Assembly (NCBI GenBank): GCA_041484845.1
Contig: JBGPIK010000243.1
Span: 1 to 10,193 of the forward strand
Direction: 5' to 3'
From: JBGPIK01 sp041484845
GTDB lineage: Bacteria; Desulfobacterota; Binatia; UBA9968
DNA length: 10,193 nucleotides
Shown: positions 1 through 6,635 of the stretch, piece by piece
How the letters are laid out: each line of letters starts with the position of its first letter
Numbering within the stretch: position 1 is the stretch's first letter
The notes under the pieces: generated by a model
Told to the model about the DNA's origin: nothing
Database searches by the model: none
Seen by the model: only the letters and a program-made list of their open reading frames with translations
Program-made: the position numbers and the translations under genes

Positions 1-2
1 CC

Positions 3-152
3 CTCGCTGCCGCAGCATCGAGCGGCGATTCCGGAGATACGGCGACAAAGAATCGAGATAGAATTGCCTCAAAAATGACAGCCGAGCAGATTGCAACCGC
101 GCAGGAGATGGCACGGCGCTGTCAGGAGTCTAAGCTTAAGAACTGCGACTGA
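3..152 (+). CDS. C-terminal end of a Sel1-repeat (TPR-like) protein, partial
   Basis: The frame is open from the left edge and stops at 150-152, giving 49 residues. The segment LAAAASSGD is followed by RDRIASKMTAEQIATAQEMA and a cysteine-containing tail ending in KNCD. This order (alanine-rich last repeat, then R-D-x-I-A-x-K-M-T-x-x-Q-I-A-x-A-Q, then a short basic or Cys tail) is the usual C-terminus of bacterial Sel1-like repeat proteins. Those are alpha-solenoid scaffolds, often exported, with no enzymatic activity. The body of the gene is outside the window, so it may be intact or another captured 3' end like others here. A REP-like GGGGTCTTGCAATCC follows 27 bases after the stop. The family call is by sequence resemblance only. 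Confidence 0.55.
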   Translation, partial: LAAAASSGDSGDTATKNRDRIASKMTAEQIATAQEMARRCQESKLKNCD

Positions 153-178
153 AGCAGATGCGGTCAAGTCCAGGCGAC

Positions 179-195
179 GGGGTCTTGCAATCCGA
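179..195 (-). repeat. REP-like motif after RAYT tail copy 1
   Basis: The minus strand carries GGATTGCAAGACCCC just downstream of the RAYT stop. The equivalent position after copy 2 has GGATTGCAAGGCCTGACCCC. The shared GGATTGCAAG plus a C-rich block looks like the conserved 3' boundary of this RAYT family. Confidence 0.5.
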
Positions 196-198
196 CAA

Positions 199-313
199 TC
201 ATATCCGGCGCTCTATTTTCTTGAGTTTCCGGCTCACCGTCGCGTAATGGACTCCCAGGTGAGCCGCGATCTCTTGCAGCCGATACCCATGCTCTCGATA
301 GGCCTGGGCGATG
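199..313 (-). pseudogene. RAYT transposase C-terminal HTH remnant (copy 1)
   Basis: On the minus strand this encodes AIAQAYREHGYRLQEIAAHL followed by GVHYATVSRKLKKIERRI and a stop. This is the C-terminal helix-turn-helix typical of many REP-associated tyrosine (Y1/HUH) transposases. The HUH catalytic domain is absent. Upstream on the minus strand the frame continues without homology into antisense of an MFS tail, so the junction is near 313. After the stop the minus strand reads GTCGGATTGCAAGACCCC, closely matching what follows the second copy (1238-1407). That shared flank suggests both descend from the same element, including its 3' REP-like end. It cannot transpose by itself. Confidence 0.7.
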
Positions 314-505
314 GCCGTCGACCCCGAGCTTGCCGGTTCGGCGTCGGGCGCGGTGGTGTTCTCGCAGTTCTTCTGGCCGGCCGCGCTGCAGCAGCTCACT
401 GGGATGCTCGCGGACGGGACCTGGGTGCCGATGGCGGCGGTGCACATTGCCGCAGTGACTGCAGCACTGCTCGCCGGCTGGATGGCGGTGCGGGCTAAGA
501 TTTGA
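314..505 (+). pseudogene. C-terminal fragment of an MFS transporter
   Basis: The plus frame reads DPELAGSASGAVVFSQFFWP, then AALQQLTGMLADGTWVPM, then a hydrophobic helix and AVRAKI before the stop at 503-505. The pattern AGSASG-x-x-x-F-x-Q, a Gly/Asp loop, then a final membrane helix matches the last two helices of Bcr/CflA-like drug/H+ antiporters of the major facilitator superfamily. About 60 of roughly 400 residues remain. The fragment abuts the RAYT remnant on its left. On the right its stop codon lies inside a REP-like AAGATTTGACCC (497-508), so both ends look like breakpoints. No function is expected. The family is assigned by pattern only. Confidence 0.55.
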
Positions 506-508
506 CCC
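497..508 (+). repeat. REP-like motif AAGATTTGACCC at the MFS tail
   Basis: AAGATTTGACCC supplies the stop codon (TGA at 503-505) of the MFS tail. The same twelve bases occur on the minus strand immediately after the GST tail stop near 8546-8557. Closely related AAAAATCTGACCC and AAAAGTCGGACCC occur downstream of the MetE-like tails. Confidence 0.55.
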
Positions 509-566
509 GACGCCGGCTCTTAAAATCCTTTAACGAGCACGGGTCGCTCGGTTTGACCATTAATCC

Positions 567-580
567 ATTACCATGGTAAT
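567..580. promoter_or_regulatory. Perfect 14-bp palindrome, probable operator of the AbrB-PIN operon
   Basis: ATTACCATGGTAAT is a perfect palindrome ending 8 bases before the antitoxin ATG. A possible -35 TTGACC (553-558) with a -10-like GGTAAT or TAATTT places the palindrome over the promoter. AbrB-type antitoxins are usually DNA-binding autorepressors that recognise palindromes in their own promoters. Binding here is inferred, and the exact -10 is uncertain. Confidence 0.55.
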
Positions 581-588
581 TTAAGATC

Positions 589-852
589 ATGGCATTGGCG
601 CAATCCAAAGTTACGGCTCAAGGGCAAATTTCCGTTCCGGTGGAAGTGCGACGAAAACTCGGTATCGGCCCGGGCTCGGTGCTGGAATGGGACGAGGAAG
701 GCGACGCCGTGGTCGTACGCAAAGCCGGCCGGTATACATCGGAAGACATTCATCGGGCAATCTTTCCGCAAGGAACACCGGCTTCGAAGAAGGTAGAAGA
801 GTTCGATAAAGGCGTGCGGCGCTATATGAAGAAAAAACATGCGCGCCGTTGA
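589..852 (+). CDS. AbrB/MazE-family antitoxin (SpoVT-AbrB domain)
   Basis: An 87-residue protein. Residues 3-48 form a SpoVT/AbrB swapped-hairpin DNA-binding domain: KVTAQGQISVPVEVRRKLGI followed by G-x-G-S-V-L-E-W and V-V-V-R-K. Residues 50-87 are a basic tail (SKKVEEFDKGVRRYMKKKHA) of the kind that usually wraps the partner toxin. Its end overlaps the start of the PIN-domain gene by 14 bases, a classic antitoxin-toxin arrangement that implies translational coupling. It is expected to neutralise the downstream RNase and, with it, repress the promoter through the palindrome at 567-580. No strong Shine-Dalgarno is visible before the ATG. The family call is firm; the cognate pairing follows from the overlap. 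Confidence 0.9.
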   Translation: MALAQSKVTAQGQISVPVEVRRKLGIGPGSVLEWDEEGDAVVVRKAGRYTSEDIHRAIFPQGTPASKKVEEFDKGVRRYMKKKHARR

Positions 853-1219
853 CACCAACGTCTTGGTCCGTCTGGTCACGCGCGACGACCGGAAGCAGGT
901 TGCTGCCGCGGAATCATTCGTGAGTAAAGGGGCATGGGTGTCCACGCTGGTTCTCATGGAAGCGACATGGGTTTTTACTGCTGTGTACGACCTAACTCAC
1001 GCGGAAATCGCGACGGCCATCGACATGCTTTTGCATCATCGAGATCTTACCGTTCAAGAGTCCGATAGCGTGGCCGCAGCACTCGAGCAGTATCGCAACC
1101 GTCCGGCGTTGGGGTTCTCCGACTGTTTGATCCTCGAAACAGCGCGGAAAGCTGGCCACCTTCCGTTGGGAACGTTCGACCGAAATCTCTCCAAACTCGA
1201 CGGCGCTGAAGGACTGTAG
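839..1219 (+). CDS. PIN-domain ribonuclease toxin (VapC-like)
   Basis: A 126-residue single-domain PIN protein. The acidic metal-binding residues are in the expected places: D5 in AVDTNVLVRL, E41 in VLMEATWVF, D95 in GFSDCLI and D114 in GTFDRNLSKL. The length is normal for VapC-type toxins, which are Mg2+-dependent endoribonucleases commonly cutting tRNA or rRNA. The start at 839 lies within the last codons of the antitoxin gene and has no separate promoter. All four catalytic acids are kept, so it should be active unless bound by the antitoxin. RAYT debris begins only about 20-30 bases after the stop. It sits between two RAYT tails pointing outward, which may reflect its mobilisation. Confidence 0.9.
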   Translation: MRAVDTNVLVRLVTRDDRKQVAAAESFVSKGAWVSTLVLMEATWVFTAVYDLTHAEIATAIDMLLHHRDLTVQESDSVAAALEQYRNRPALGFSDCLILETARKAGHLPLGTFDRNLSKLDGAEGL

Positions 1220-1237
1220 CTAAGCCCCGCTTCGCAG

Positions 1238-1407
1238 CTAAAGACTATCAAGCCGCCGTTGGAGCGAATGTTTGCGAACGTTGAGGAAACCGGGATCACC
1301 CAGGCATATCGAGAGCATCGGTATCGGCTGCAAGAGATCGCGCCGCACTTGGAATCCATTACGCCACGGTGAGCCGGAAACTCAAGAAATTAGAGCGATG
1401 CAGTTAG
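1238..1407 (+). pseudogene. RAYT transposase C-terminal remnant (copy 2), frameshifted
   Basis: The plus frame encodes KPPLERMFANVEETGITQAY then REHRYRLQEIAPHL. One base then appears to be missing near 1351, since shifting frame restores GIHYATVSRKLKKLERCS and a stop at 1405-1407. The product would be the C-terminal HTH of the same RAYT subfamily as copy 1 (minus strand, 199-313), and the DNA is closely similar over 1295-1434. Only the last 55 or so codons survive, without the catalytic domain. It starts immediately downstream of the PIN toxin gene and is followed by GGATTGCAAGGCCTGACCCC. Confidence 0.7.
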
Positions 1408-1414
1408 TAATGTT

Positions 1415-1434
1415 GGATTGCAAGGCCTGACCCC
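1415..1434 (+). repeat. REP-like motif GGATTGCAAGGCCTGACCCC
   Basis: It follows the RAYT copy 2 stop and forms the junction with the next RAYT fragment. A related AAAGCCTGACACC occurs at the far end of that fragment (about 2102-2114), so the 1418-2110 unit is framed by similar C-C-T-G-A-C motifs. Confidence 0.5.
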
Positions 1435-2110
1435 AAGCTCTGGGATTGTGTGCGATCGAGATAACTATTTGATGGAGATCATTCGCTATCTACACTTAAA
1501 CCCGGTGCGTGCGGGCATGGTGAGCGATCCTAGGGGCTATCGGTGGAGCAGCCACGAAGCGTATGTGCGTGGGAAAACGACGAATGGCATAGCCGTGGAA
1601 GAGGGTCTGAAGCTTTGGGGCGGTCAGCGTGGTCAGGCAATCAACGCGTACCAACAGTTTATACGGGACGGACTTGGGTCGGGACATCAAGAGGAGTATT
1701 ACGAGGTCAAGGACCAGCGATATTTAGGTGATGATAATTTTGTCGAGGCCGTGTGTCGAAAGGTCGACGAGCAGGAGCCCGCCGGGCCGGTAAAGATCAC
1801 CATGGAAGAGATTCTGACGGAGATTGCTAAAGAGGCTGGGAAAGCGGTCAAAGTGCTGCTGGGGAAGGGACGAGGACGGGTGGAGAGTCGACTGAGAGCG
1901 GAGGCGGGCTATGTCGGGCGCGAGGTGGGCGGGATCAGTCTAACGGTGGCAGCGAAATATCTGGGACGGGATTTGAGCACCATGTCGTTAGCGCTCAAGC
2001 GGCTGGAGGAAGAGCTTGCAGCGGACAGCGTTCGGCGAATGCAGATGGAGCGGCTCTGCATCCGGCTTCGGCAGGGAAGGCGTCGCAAATATCAAAGTAA
2101 CAAAGCCTGA
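1418..2110 (+). pseudogene. RAYT transposase lacking its N-terminal HUH region
   Basis: The frame (TTG start at 1418) encodes 230 residues. Recognisable RAYT sequence begins near residue 11: CDRDNYLMEIIRYLHLNPVR, then G-Y-R-W-S-S-H-E-A-Y, the hallmark block of IS200-like REP-associated transposases. Further on, REVGGISLTVAAKYLGRDLS-x-M-S-x-x-L-K-R-L-E-E is a C-terminal DnaA-like helix-turn-helix. The roughly 100 N-terminal residues with the His-hydrophobic-His metal site are missing and replaced by REP sequence, so 1418 is a chance start and the product should not transpose. The helix expected to carry the catalytic Tyr may survive in the IRYLHLNPV region (inference). It represents a different RAYT subfamily from the HTH remnants upstream. 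Confidence 0.75.
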
Positions 2111-2148
2111 CACCATGGCTTTCTCTTACTCGTTCATAGATCCGGAGA

Positions 2149-2178
2149 GGGGGAAAGACGACGCGAACCTTTTTTACG
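2149..2178 (-). repeat. REP-like motif R1 (GGTTCGCGTC type)
   Basis: The minus strand reads AAAAAAGGTTCGCGTCGTC and overlaps the stop codon of the antisense RAYT tail. It is inverted relative to R2 at 2393-2422, so the two bracket the RAYT tail like terminal inverted repeats. Confidence 0.6.
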
Positions 2179-2398
2179 TTTGCGTTAACCCCATGAGCTT
2201 TCTAGGCCTGCCGCGTGGCTGAAGTGTATATTTCAATCCGAGCACAGCCGCGATCTGAGTCCTCCAATTGTCCGAACCATATGGCGTACCGGGGTTTACG
2301 CATCTCCGCAGCGCTTCGATCTCGCGTCAGTTTGAGCTCGGTTTACCCAATCGACCCAATTTTCGGGCGTGTTAGTGGCCACGTGCTCGGGCGTCAAG
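2174..2398 (-). pseudogene. RAYT transposase C-terminal remnant, minus strand, frameshifted
   Basis: Reading the minus strand from 2398: TPEHVATNTPENWVDWVNRA, then QTDA. After a one-base deletion the frame continues EIEALRRCVNPGTPYGSDNW then RTQIAAVLGLKYTLQPRGRP and RK, with a stop at 2174-2176. The block E-x-E-A-L-R-R-C-V-x-x-G-x-P-Y-G-x-x-x-W followed by A-x-x-L-G-L-x-x-T-L-x-P-R-G-R-P-R-K is the characteristic tail of the large RAYT group with a GRPRK C-terminus. Only about the last 75 codons survive. The fragment is bracketed by oppositely oriented GGTTCGCGTCC motifs (2149-2178 and 2393-2422), the arrangement of a REP pair around a decayed transposase. Confidence 0.7.
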
Positions 2399-2422
2399 AA
2401 AAAGGTTCGCGTCCCCTTTCTC
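2393..2422 (+). repeat. REP-like motif R2 (AAAAAGGTTCGCGTCCCC)
   Basis: GTCAAGAAAAAGGTTCGCGT then CCCCTTTC. It is nearly identical over about 25 bases to R3 (3481-3510), with matching GTCAAG on the left and CCCCTTT on the right. It lies just upstream of the ribosome-binding site of the next gene. Confidence 0.65.
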
Positions 2423-2446
2423 GCCCTAAATTCCTAAGGAGCTTCT

Positions 2447-3223
2447 ATGACGAAGGATTTGGCAAAGCTCGTGGTGTTTCCGCTTGTCGTAGGGTTGTTG
2501 CTTATCGTGGCGCAATTTGTTCTTGAGCGGTACAAAACAACACGCAAAGTTACTGCGGTGATTGAAGGTCCATTCGCATTCGCACAAATTCACGAATTAT
2601 TTGATAAAGCGCAAATATCTATACAATTTGAATTTGGCAGCAAAAAAGAGACTCCGCAAAACGAGTCTACCTCAAAATTAGAAACGAAAGGGACTTCACC
2701 GATCCAGGGGGAAAAATCGGCCACAAAAGCACCACCGGCCTCCCCTAGTAGTATGTCATTGAGTATGAAAATCGCAGATATTAACGATCTCCAGCTCTAC
2801 AGGGTGACAATCAGGAATACAGGAACCGCCTCCATTCGTGATTTACCAGTCCGTCTCGTATTAGAACATCCTAGCGACAAGTTTCAATTTATCGCGCTAA
2901 AGCATAAAACCAATCCGGCAATGGAGTTTGGGGAGATTAAGGATGACGTTTCCAATCCCAGTAGTCCGCGGTTTGTCTACCAACTTTTAAATCCAGGCGA
3001 CGAAGATGTAATAACACTACTAACCTCGGAACAATTGACTCTTAATGCGTATGCGAAAGGAGAAGGCGTATCCTTTGAAGTTACAAAAGCCGGTCACACT
3101 ACATATACCTATTTCTCTATAATACTCGCTATCTTAGTGGGTATCCTTGTTGGGACAATATCCTCGATTGTAATGATGTGGCGTGACCGAAGGAACCAAC
3201 CAATCAGTCTTTACAGACAGTGA
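2447..3223 (+). CDS. Two-TM membrane protein with extracytoplasmic beta-rich domain, function unknown
   Basis: A 258-residue protein. AAGGAG at 2436-2441, five bases before the ATG, fixes the start. Residues 5-26 (LAKLVVFPLVVGLLLIVAQF) form one membrane helix and about 217-243 (YFSIILAILVGILVGTISSI then VMMW) another, followed by basic RDRRNQ. The charge pattern puts both ends in the cytoplasm and the middle outside. The middle has a Lys/Glu/Ser/Pro-rich linker (about 66-105), then a beta-rich region with YRVTIRNTGTASIRDLPVRL, an alternation resembling Ig-like or CARDB-type folds. No family was recognised. Its A+T-richer composition differs from the repeat DNA on both sides. It lies upstream of the nuclease-STAND gene on the same strand, but 613 bases containing a repeat separate them, so shared transcription is uncertain. 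Confidence 0.75.
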   Translation: MTKDLAKLVVFPLVVGLLLIVAQFVLERYKTTRKVTAVIEGPFAFAQIHELFDKAQISIQFEFGSKKETPQNESTSKLETKGTSPIQGEKSATKAPPASPSSMSLSMKIADINDLQLYRVTIRNTGTASIRDLPVRLVLEHPSDKFQFIALKHKTNPAMEFGEIKDDVSNPSSPRFVYQLLNPGDEDVITLLTSEQLTLNAYAKGEGVSFEVTKAGHTTYTYFSIILAILVGILVGTISSIVMMWRDRRNQPISLYRQ

Positions 3224-3296
3224 CCTTTGTAGCGGGGCGTCGATTGTTGTAGAAAAGAGAAAAGGCGCATTCTCTCGGTATCCCAAAAAAGAAACT

Positions 3297-3479
3297 GAGG
3301 AAATCAAGGGTCCGACTTTTACTTTTAGACTTTCTTGCTTTTTGTTTCGTTCAGCCCGCACAGGCACTTTTGAATTCAACTCCACAACTTCTTGCTCGCG
3401 ATCGCTGCGCCGTCGCGCAGGGCGCGCACCTTGGCCCAGGCGATTTGCGGATGGAAGCGGCCGCCCAGGCCGCAGTCGG
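3297..3479 (-). repeat. Dispersed repeat, copy 1 (carries a MetE-like gene tail)
   Basis: It shares with 8660-8841, in the same orientation, GAGGAAATCAAGGGTC, a T-rich stretch, TTTTTGTTTCGTTCA, TTTTGAATTCAACTCCACA, CTCTTGCTCGCGATCG-like sequence and TTGGCCCAGGCGATTTGCGG, with scattered substitutions and small indels. The 10095-10190 copy matches the central part. Its right end is replaced by the REP-like R3 motif and its left end carries AAGGGTCCGACTTTTAC, a variant of AAGGGTCAGATTTTTAC in copy 2. Confidence 0.85.
3376..3477 (-). pseudogene. C-terminal tail of a cobalamin-independent methionine synthase-like protein (copy 1)
   Basis: The minus frame reads DCGLGGRFHPQIAWAKVRAL then RDGAAIASKKLWS and a stop at 3376-3378. 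The T/S-D-C-G-x-G start, H-P-x-I-x-W-A-K and R-x-G-A-x-I-A-S-K-x-L-W ending match the C-termini of MetE-like (UROD/MetE superfamily, methionine synthase II) proteins, where the Cys of DCG is a zinc ligand. Only 33 codons remain. The reading frame upstream is replaced by the R3 motif, so this is a gene tail carried in a repeat and not a gene. Confidence 0.6.
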
Positions 3480-3480
3480 A

Positions 3481-3510
3481 GTCAAGGAAAAGGTTCGCGT
3501 CCCCTTTTCC
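3481..3510 (+). repeat. REP-like motif R3 (AAAAGGTTCGCGTCCCC)
   Basis: GTCAAGGAAAAGGTTCGCGT then CCCCTTTTCC, almost identical to R2 (2393-2422). It interrupts the MetE-like tail just before its DCG motif. Confidence 0.65.
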
Positions 3511-3836
3511 CAGCCGGCGAAAGATCTGGACACGATCCTTCGGTGTGTTCGGCGGAACTGAGTAGAATATATGATCGCACTTACGTCCTGCATCACTATC
3601 TGGATCAACTTCCGTCTCAGCCGCCACAAGCTATCCGCCTAAGGCGGAGTGGGACTTCCCTCATCAGAGTCACCCTATCGATCACGACAGCAATTCATCT
3701 GGATACGCAAATTGTTATGCCGGACCCCAACTCCCCCGGCGATTCTGGTGACTAATTTGGCTTCGCACTCGAAGATTGATAAGAAAGTTATATAGAGGCC
3801 CTAGTCGTAGCCCTATTACGCTAGAATAAAAGCACA
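3511..3836. other. Intergenic stretch upstream of the nuclease-STAND gene
   Basis: About 325 bases with no convincing gene on either strand. A short hairpin TCCGCCTAAGGCGGA (3634-3648) lies in the middle without a T-tract. A+T-rich sequence at 3770-3830 could hold the promoter of the gene at 3837 (TTGGCT near 3765 with TAAGAA 17 bases on, or TAGAAT near 3823), but neither is strong. No good Shine-Dalgarno precedes the ATG. Confidence 0.4.
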
Positions 3837-6635
3837 ATGAAAATTGAAGTCGTATCAACGCCCGACGTGACAGCGAAGGAAAAAGGCGACCTTCTCGAAG
3901 CGCTTGCGGGTGATTTACTTACGGCGCAGTCTTACCGCGTTATAAAACAGGTGCGCGTAACGGCGGCAGAACTTGATCTACTCTGTGAGCATAGCGTATC
4001 GGGAAAATCGATTTACGTTGAGTGTAAGGCTCATCGCGAGAGTCTCTCGGCAAATTGTTTCACAAACTTGCTCGGAACTGTAACACTCAAAGACTACGAG
4101 GAAGGGTGGCTAATATCCTCTGGTCCGCTGGGAAAAGACGCGAAAGGATTCCTTGTCGAGTGGGAGAAGAAACCGCAGGTTCAACGTTCCAAACTTTCGA
4201 TTTATACCCCCGAGCGAGTAATTGAATCCCTGATAAATACTGCTCGGATCAAAGCGCCACCAGAATCTGAAGTTCGTGAGACGATCAATGAAGGAACAAC
4301 AATTGGTGACTGGACGCTTTTGATCAGTCCATGGGGTAACTATTGGGCATGCCTTTGTCTTGAACAAGGTATACCTATCGGTGCGATAATTTTTGATTCT
4401 AAAACTGGACAGCTAGTGCGCAATCGCGATCTCTTGGCTCGGCTTAAGGCCAGCGACACATCGCTGGCTGCCCTAGCTTTTGATTACGTGCTGAGAGAGA
4501 AACACCCAGTTTCCGAAATCAGGCCTGAGAGCGCAGTAGTAGAAGTGGAGTTTGGAGAGTCTTGGACTGATTATCGGCCCGCGCGCCCGGAACACTTCGT
4601 AGGTCGCACAAAGATCCAAAGAGATGTTATTCGTTTCTTAACAGCCGTGAAGATGCGTCGAACAGATACGCGTGTGTTTGCAATAAAGGGGGATTCTGGC
4701 ATCGGGAAGAGTTCCTTGATTGCGAAGCTACGCCATCGAGCTAATACTAGCAAGAAACCTAGCGGAGTTTTGATGTTCGCGGTCGATGTTCGCGCCGCGA
4801 ACACCACGGCCTATGTCCACGAATCTCTAATCACGGCTCTTCGACGCGCCGCTGCGCTTGGGTTCGGAACACGTGATCCAGAACTACTTAAACTAACTGA
4901 TGTTTCCGATCCCCTCCAAAGCGAAACCATCGCGTCGTTTCTTCGCGAATGTGAACGACGAAAACAATTGATCGTACTGGTGTTTGATCAGTTTGAGGAG
5001 CTGTATTCCAAGCCAGAGCTGTTCGGTGTGTTTGAAGAAGCACGTCGTCTTATGTTTTCTGCAGTCTCGGCGGCAACAAACTTTGCGCTTGGCTTCTCGT
5101 GGAAAACCGATAGTACGGTACCTCAGGATCATCCTGCGTATTATATGTGGCACCAGCTTGCAGATCATAGGTTTGAAGTCACACTATCGCCCTTCACTCG
5201 CGCGGATGCAGAAAACTCTCTACATCTATTCGAGAAAGAACTTGGTGCCAGACTACGGGCGGAACTTCGTCAATACGTTATCGCGCAGAGCCAAGGTTAT
5301 CCCTGGCTAATAAAAAAATTATGCATTCATCTCTACGAGCAACTTAAAGGCGGGGCGAGTCAAACAGAGCTTGCTGACCGGTCGCTCGACATTGCGCAAC
5401 TGTTTGATAGAGACCTCAGCACACTGACACCCGGGGAAGACGCGTGTGTAAAACTGATTGCCAAGAACGCACCGATTGATTGGTATGAGGTTTTAGAGAC
5501 GGCTGGCAATGACGTTGTTCGTTCCCTGCAAGATAAGAGGCTAATAATCCGGCGGGGCGATAAACTTAACCTTTATTGGGACATTTTTCGGGAGTATGTT
5601 CTAAACCGATCAATCCCACATATTCCCTTCACACACGTTCCACAGTCACCATCGATTAACGCCCTTTTAAACGTCGCTTCACAACTTGATCCTGGCGAGG
5701 GTAGGTCTATTGCTGAGATTGGAGCATTGTGTGGATATTCAGCTAACACCGTTAATAATATAGTTCATGATCTCGCTCAGTTTGGAATTGCGTCGATCGA
5801 GGGTGCGCTGGTTTATCTCGATAATCACATCAGTGATGGCTCCACCCCTGGAATTCTAGCCCACATAAGGTTGGTGCTAAGGCGACACGCTCTAACAGCC
5901 GTTCTGCGGCAGCTCCCAAAAGGGACTCCGGTTACGCAAGACGTGCTCATCCAGTTTCTTAGGCGATTAAACCCAACGGCAAAACATCACAGCCGAACAT
6001 GGTTGACGTACGCAAATCGAATGGCACTTTGGCTAACAATTACCGGCTATGTAAGGCAGATGGAAAGCTGTTGGTTATTTGACGACACAGGTGAAATTCA
6101 AGACACATACTCAGGCTCGCTCTCCGGAAAAGCAGCAAAAAGACGGAGGATCGTTTTTCTTGGCGACGCGCCCCCAGGTCGAGTCGTGGAAGCGTTAGAG
6201 TATATTAGACGTAACAGTCCACAGAGCGTATTAAAAATGAAATCCCTTGGTTACCGGAATGCTTGCGCTGTGCTCTTTCGGTTCGGGCTTGTTGCTTTAT
6301 CCACAGAACACAACTACCAGCTGTCGGAATACGCTTCTAATACGGAAACGCCATTAGAAGCCGTGTGGAGAAAGGCGAAGGATGAAGACACCCTGAAGGA
6401 AGTAATCGGGTTTCTTCAAACAAAGCCAACGGCTTCTTCAGTCTCCATAGGTAAAGCCGTTGCGGATTCCTATGACCGAGACTGGACTCCGGCTACCCTT
6501 CGCAGAACTGGGAACTCTCTCCGCCAGTGGGCAAGCTGGATTATACTCGGGACTCAGCGTGGTGAGATACCGCCCCCGCCTGGGCAAGCTCCCCAGGACG
6601 ATGAACCGCAGATAGGTGATCTTTTCGGTCAATAA
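3837..6635 (+). CDS. PD-(D/E)XK nuclease fused to STAND-type P-loop NTPase; candidate antiviral defence protein
   Basis: A 932-residue protein with three parts. Residues 12-135 form a restriction-endonuclease fold: E21 in KGDLLEALAGDLL, E45-L-D47 in AAELDLLCE and E62-C-K64 in IYVECKAHRE make the PD-(D/E)XK active site (Mrr/NERD-like). Residues 255-500 are a STAND NTPase: HFVGR entry motif, Walker A GDSGIGKSS (285-293) and Walker B LIVLVFDQFEE (378-388), the DQFEE form being typical of novel STAND proteins. From about 600 on there are winged-helix-like segments (for example SIAEIGALCGYSANTVNNIV at 624-643) and a C-terminal W-rich helical region. All catalytic residues are intact. In known Avs-type defence proteins a sensor triggers NTPase oligomerisation and nuclease activation. 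This one lacks obvious TPR repeats and is shorter, so it would be a different subtype. The start codon is the first ATG but has no clear ribosome-binding site. The domain calls are firm; the defence role is inferred. Confidence 0.85.
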   Translation: MKIEVVSTPDVTAKEKGDLLEALAGDLLTAQSYRVIKQVRVTAAELDLLCEHSVSGKSIYVECKAHRESLSANCFTNLLGTVTLKDYEEGWLISSGPLGKDAKGFLVEWEKKPQVQRSKLSIYTPERVIESLINTARIKAPPESEVRETINEGTTIGDWTLLISPWGNYWACLCLEQGIPIGAIIFDSKTGQLVRNRDLLARLKASDTSLAALAFDYVLREKHPVSEIRPESAVVEVEFGESWTDYRPARPEHFVGRTKIQRDVIRFLTAVKMRRTDTRVFAIKGDSGIGKSSLIAKLRHRANTSKKPSGVLMFAVDVRAANTTAYVHESLITALRRAAALGFGTRDPELLKLTDVSDPLQSETIASFLRECERRKQLIVLVFDQFEELYSKPELFGVFEEARRLMFSAVSAATNFALGFSWKTDSTVPQDHPAYYMWHQLADHRFEVTLSPFTRADAENSLHLFEKELGARLRAELRQYVIAQSQGYPWLIKKLCIHLYEQLKGGASQTELADRSLDIAQLFDRDLSTLTPGEDACVKLIAKNAPIDWYEVLETAGNDVVRSLQDKRLIIRRGDKLNLYWDIFREYVLNRSIPHIPFTHVPQSPSINALLNVASQLDPGEGRSIAEIGALCGYSANTVNNIVHDLAQFGIASIEGALVYLDNHISDGSTPGILAHIRLVLRRHALTAVLRQLPKGTPVTQDVLIQFLRRLNPTAKHHSRTWLTYANRMALWLTITGYVRQMESCWLFDDTGEIQDTYSGSLSGKAAKRRRIVFLGDAPPGRVVEALEYIRRNSPQSVLKMKSLGYRNACAVLFRFGLVALSTEHNYQLSEYASNTETPLEAVWRKAKDEDTLKEVIGFLQTKPTASSVSIGKAVADSYDRDWTPATLRRTGNSLRQWASWIILGTQRGEIPPPPGQAPQDDEPQIGDLFGQ

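Noticed and set aside
91..498. 135-codon plus frame with arginine/glycine-rich product
   Set aside because: It overlaps the Sel1 tail, the antisense RAYT tail and the MFS tail in other frames; its composition is that of a shadow frame in GC-rich DNA.
2215..2526. 103-codon plus frame over the intergenic region
   Set aside because: It is antisense to a recognisable RAYT tail and overlaps the well-supported gene at 2447 in another frame.
3183..3755. 190-codon plus frame through repeat copy 1
   Set aside because: It crosses the repeat and R3 motif and overlaps the end of the membrane-protein gene; no recognisable protein segment.
3837..6635. Transposition AAA+ ATPase (TnsC/IstB-like) identity for the P-loop protein
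   Set aside because: The DQFEE Walker B, N-terminal PD-(D/E)XK domain and winged-helix tail fit STAND proteins, and no transposase partner or target-selection gene is adjacent.
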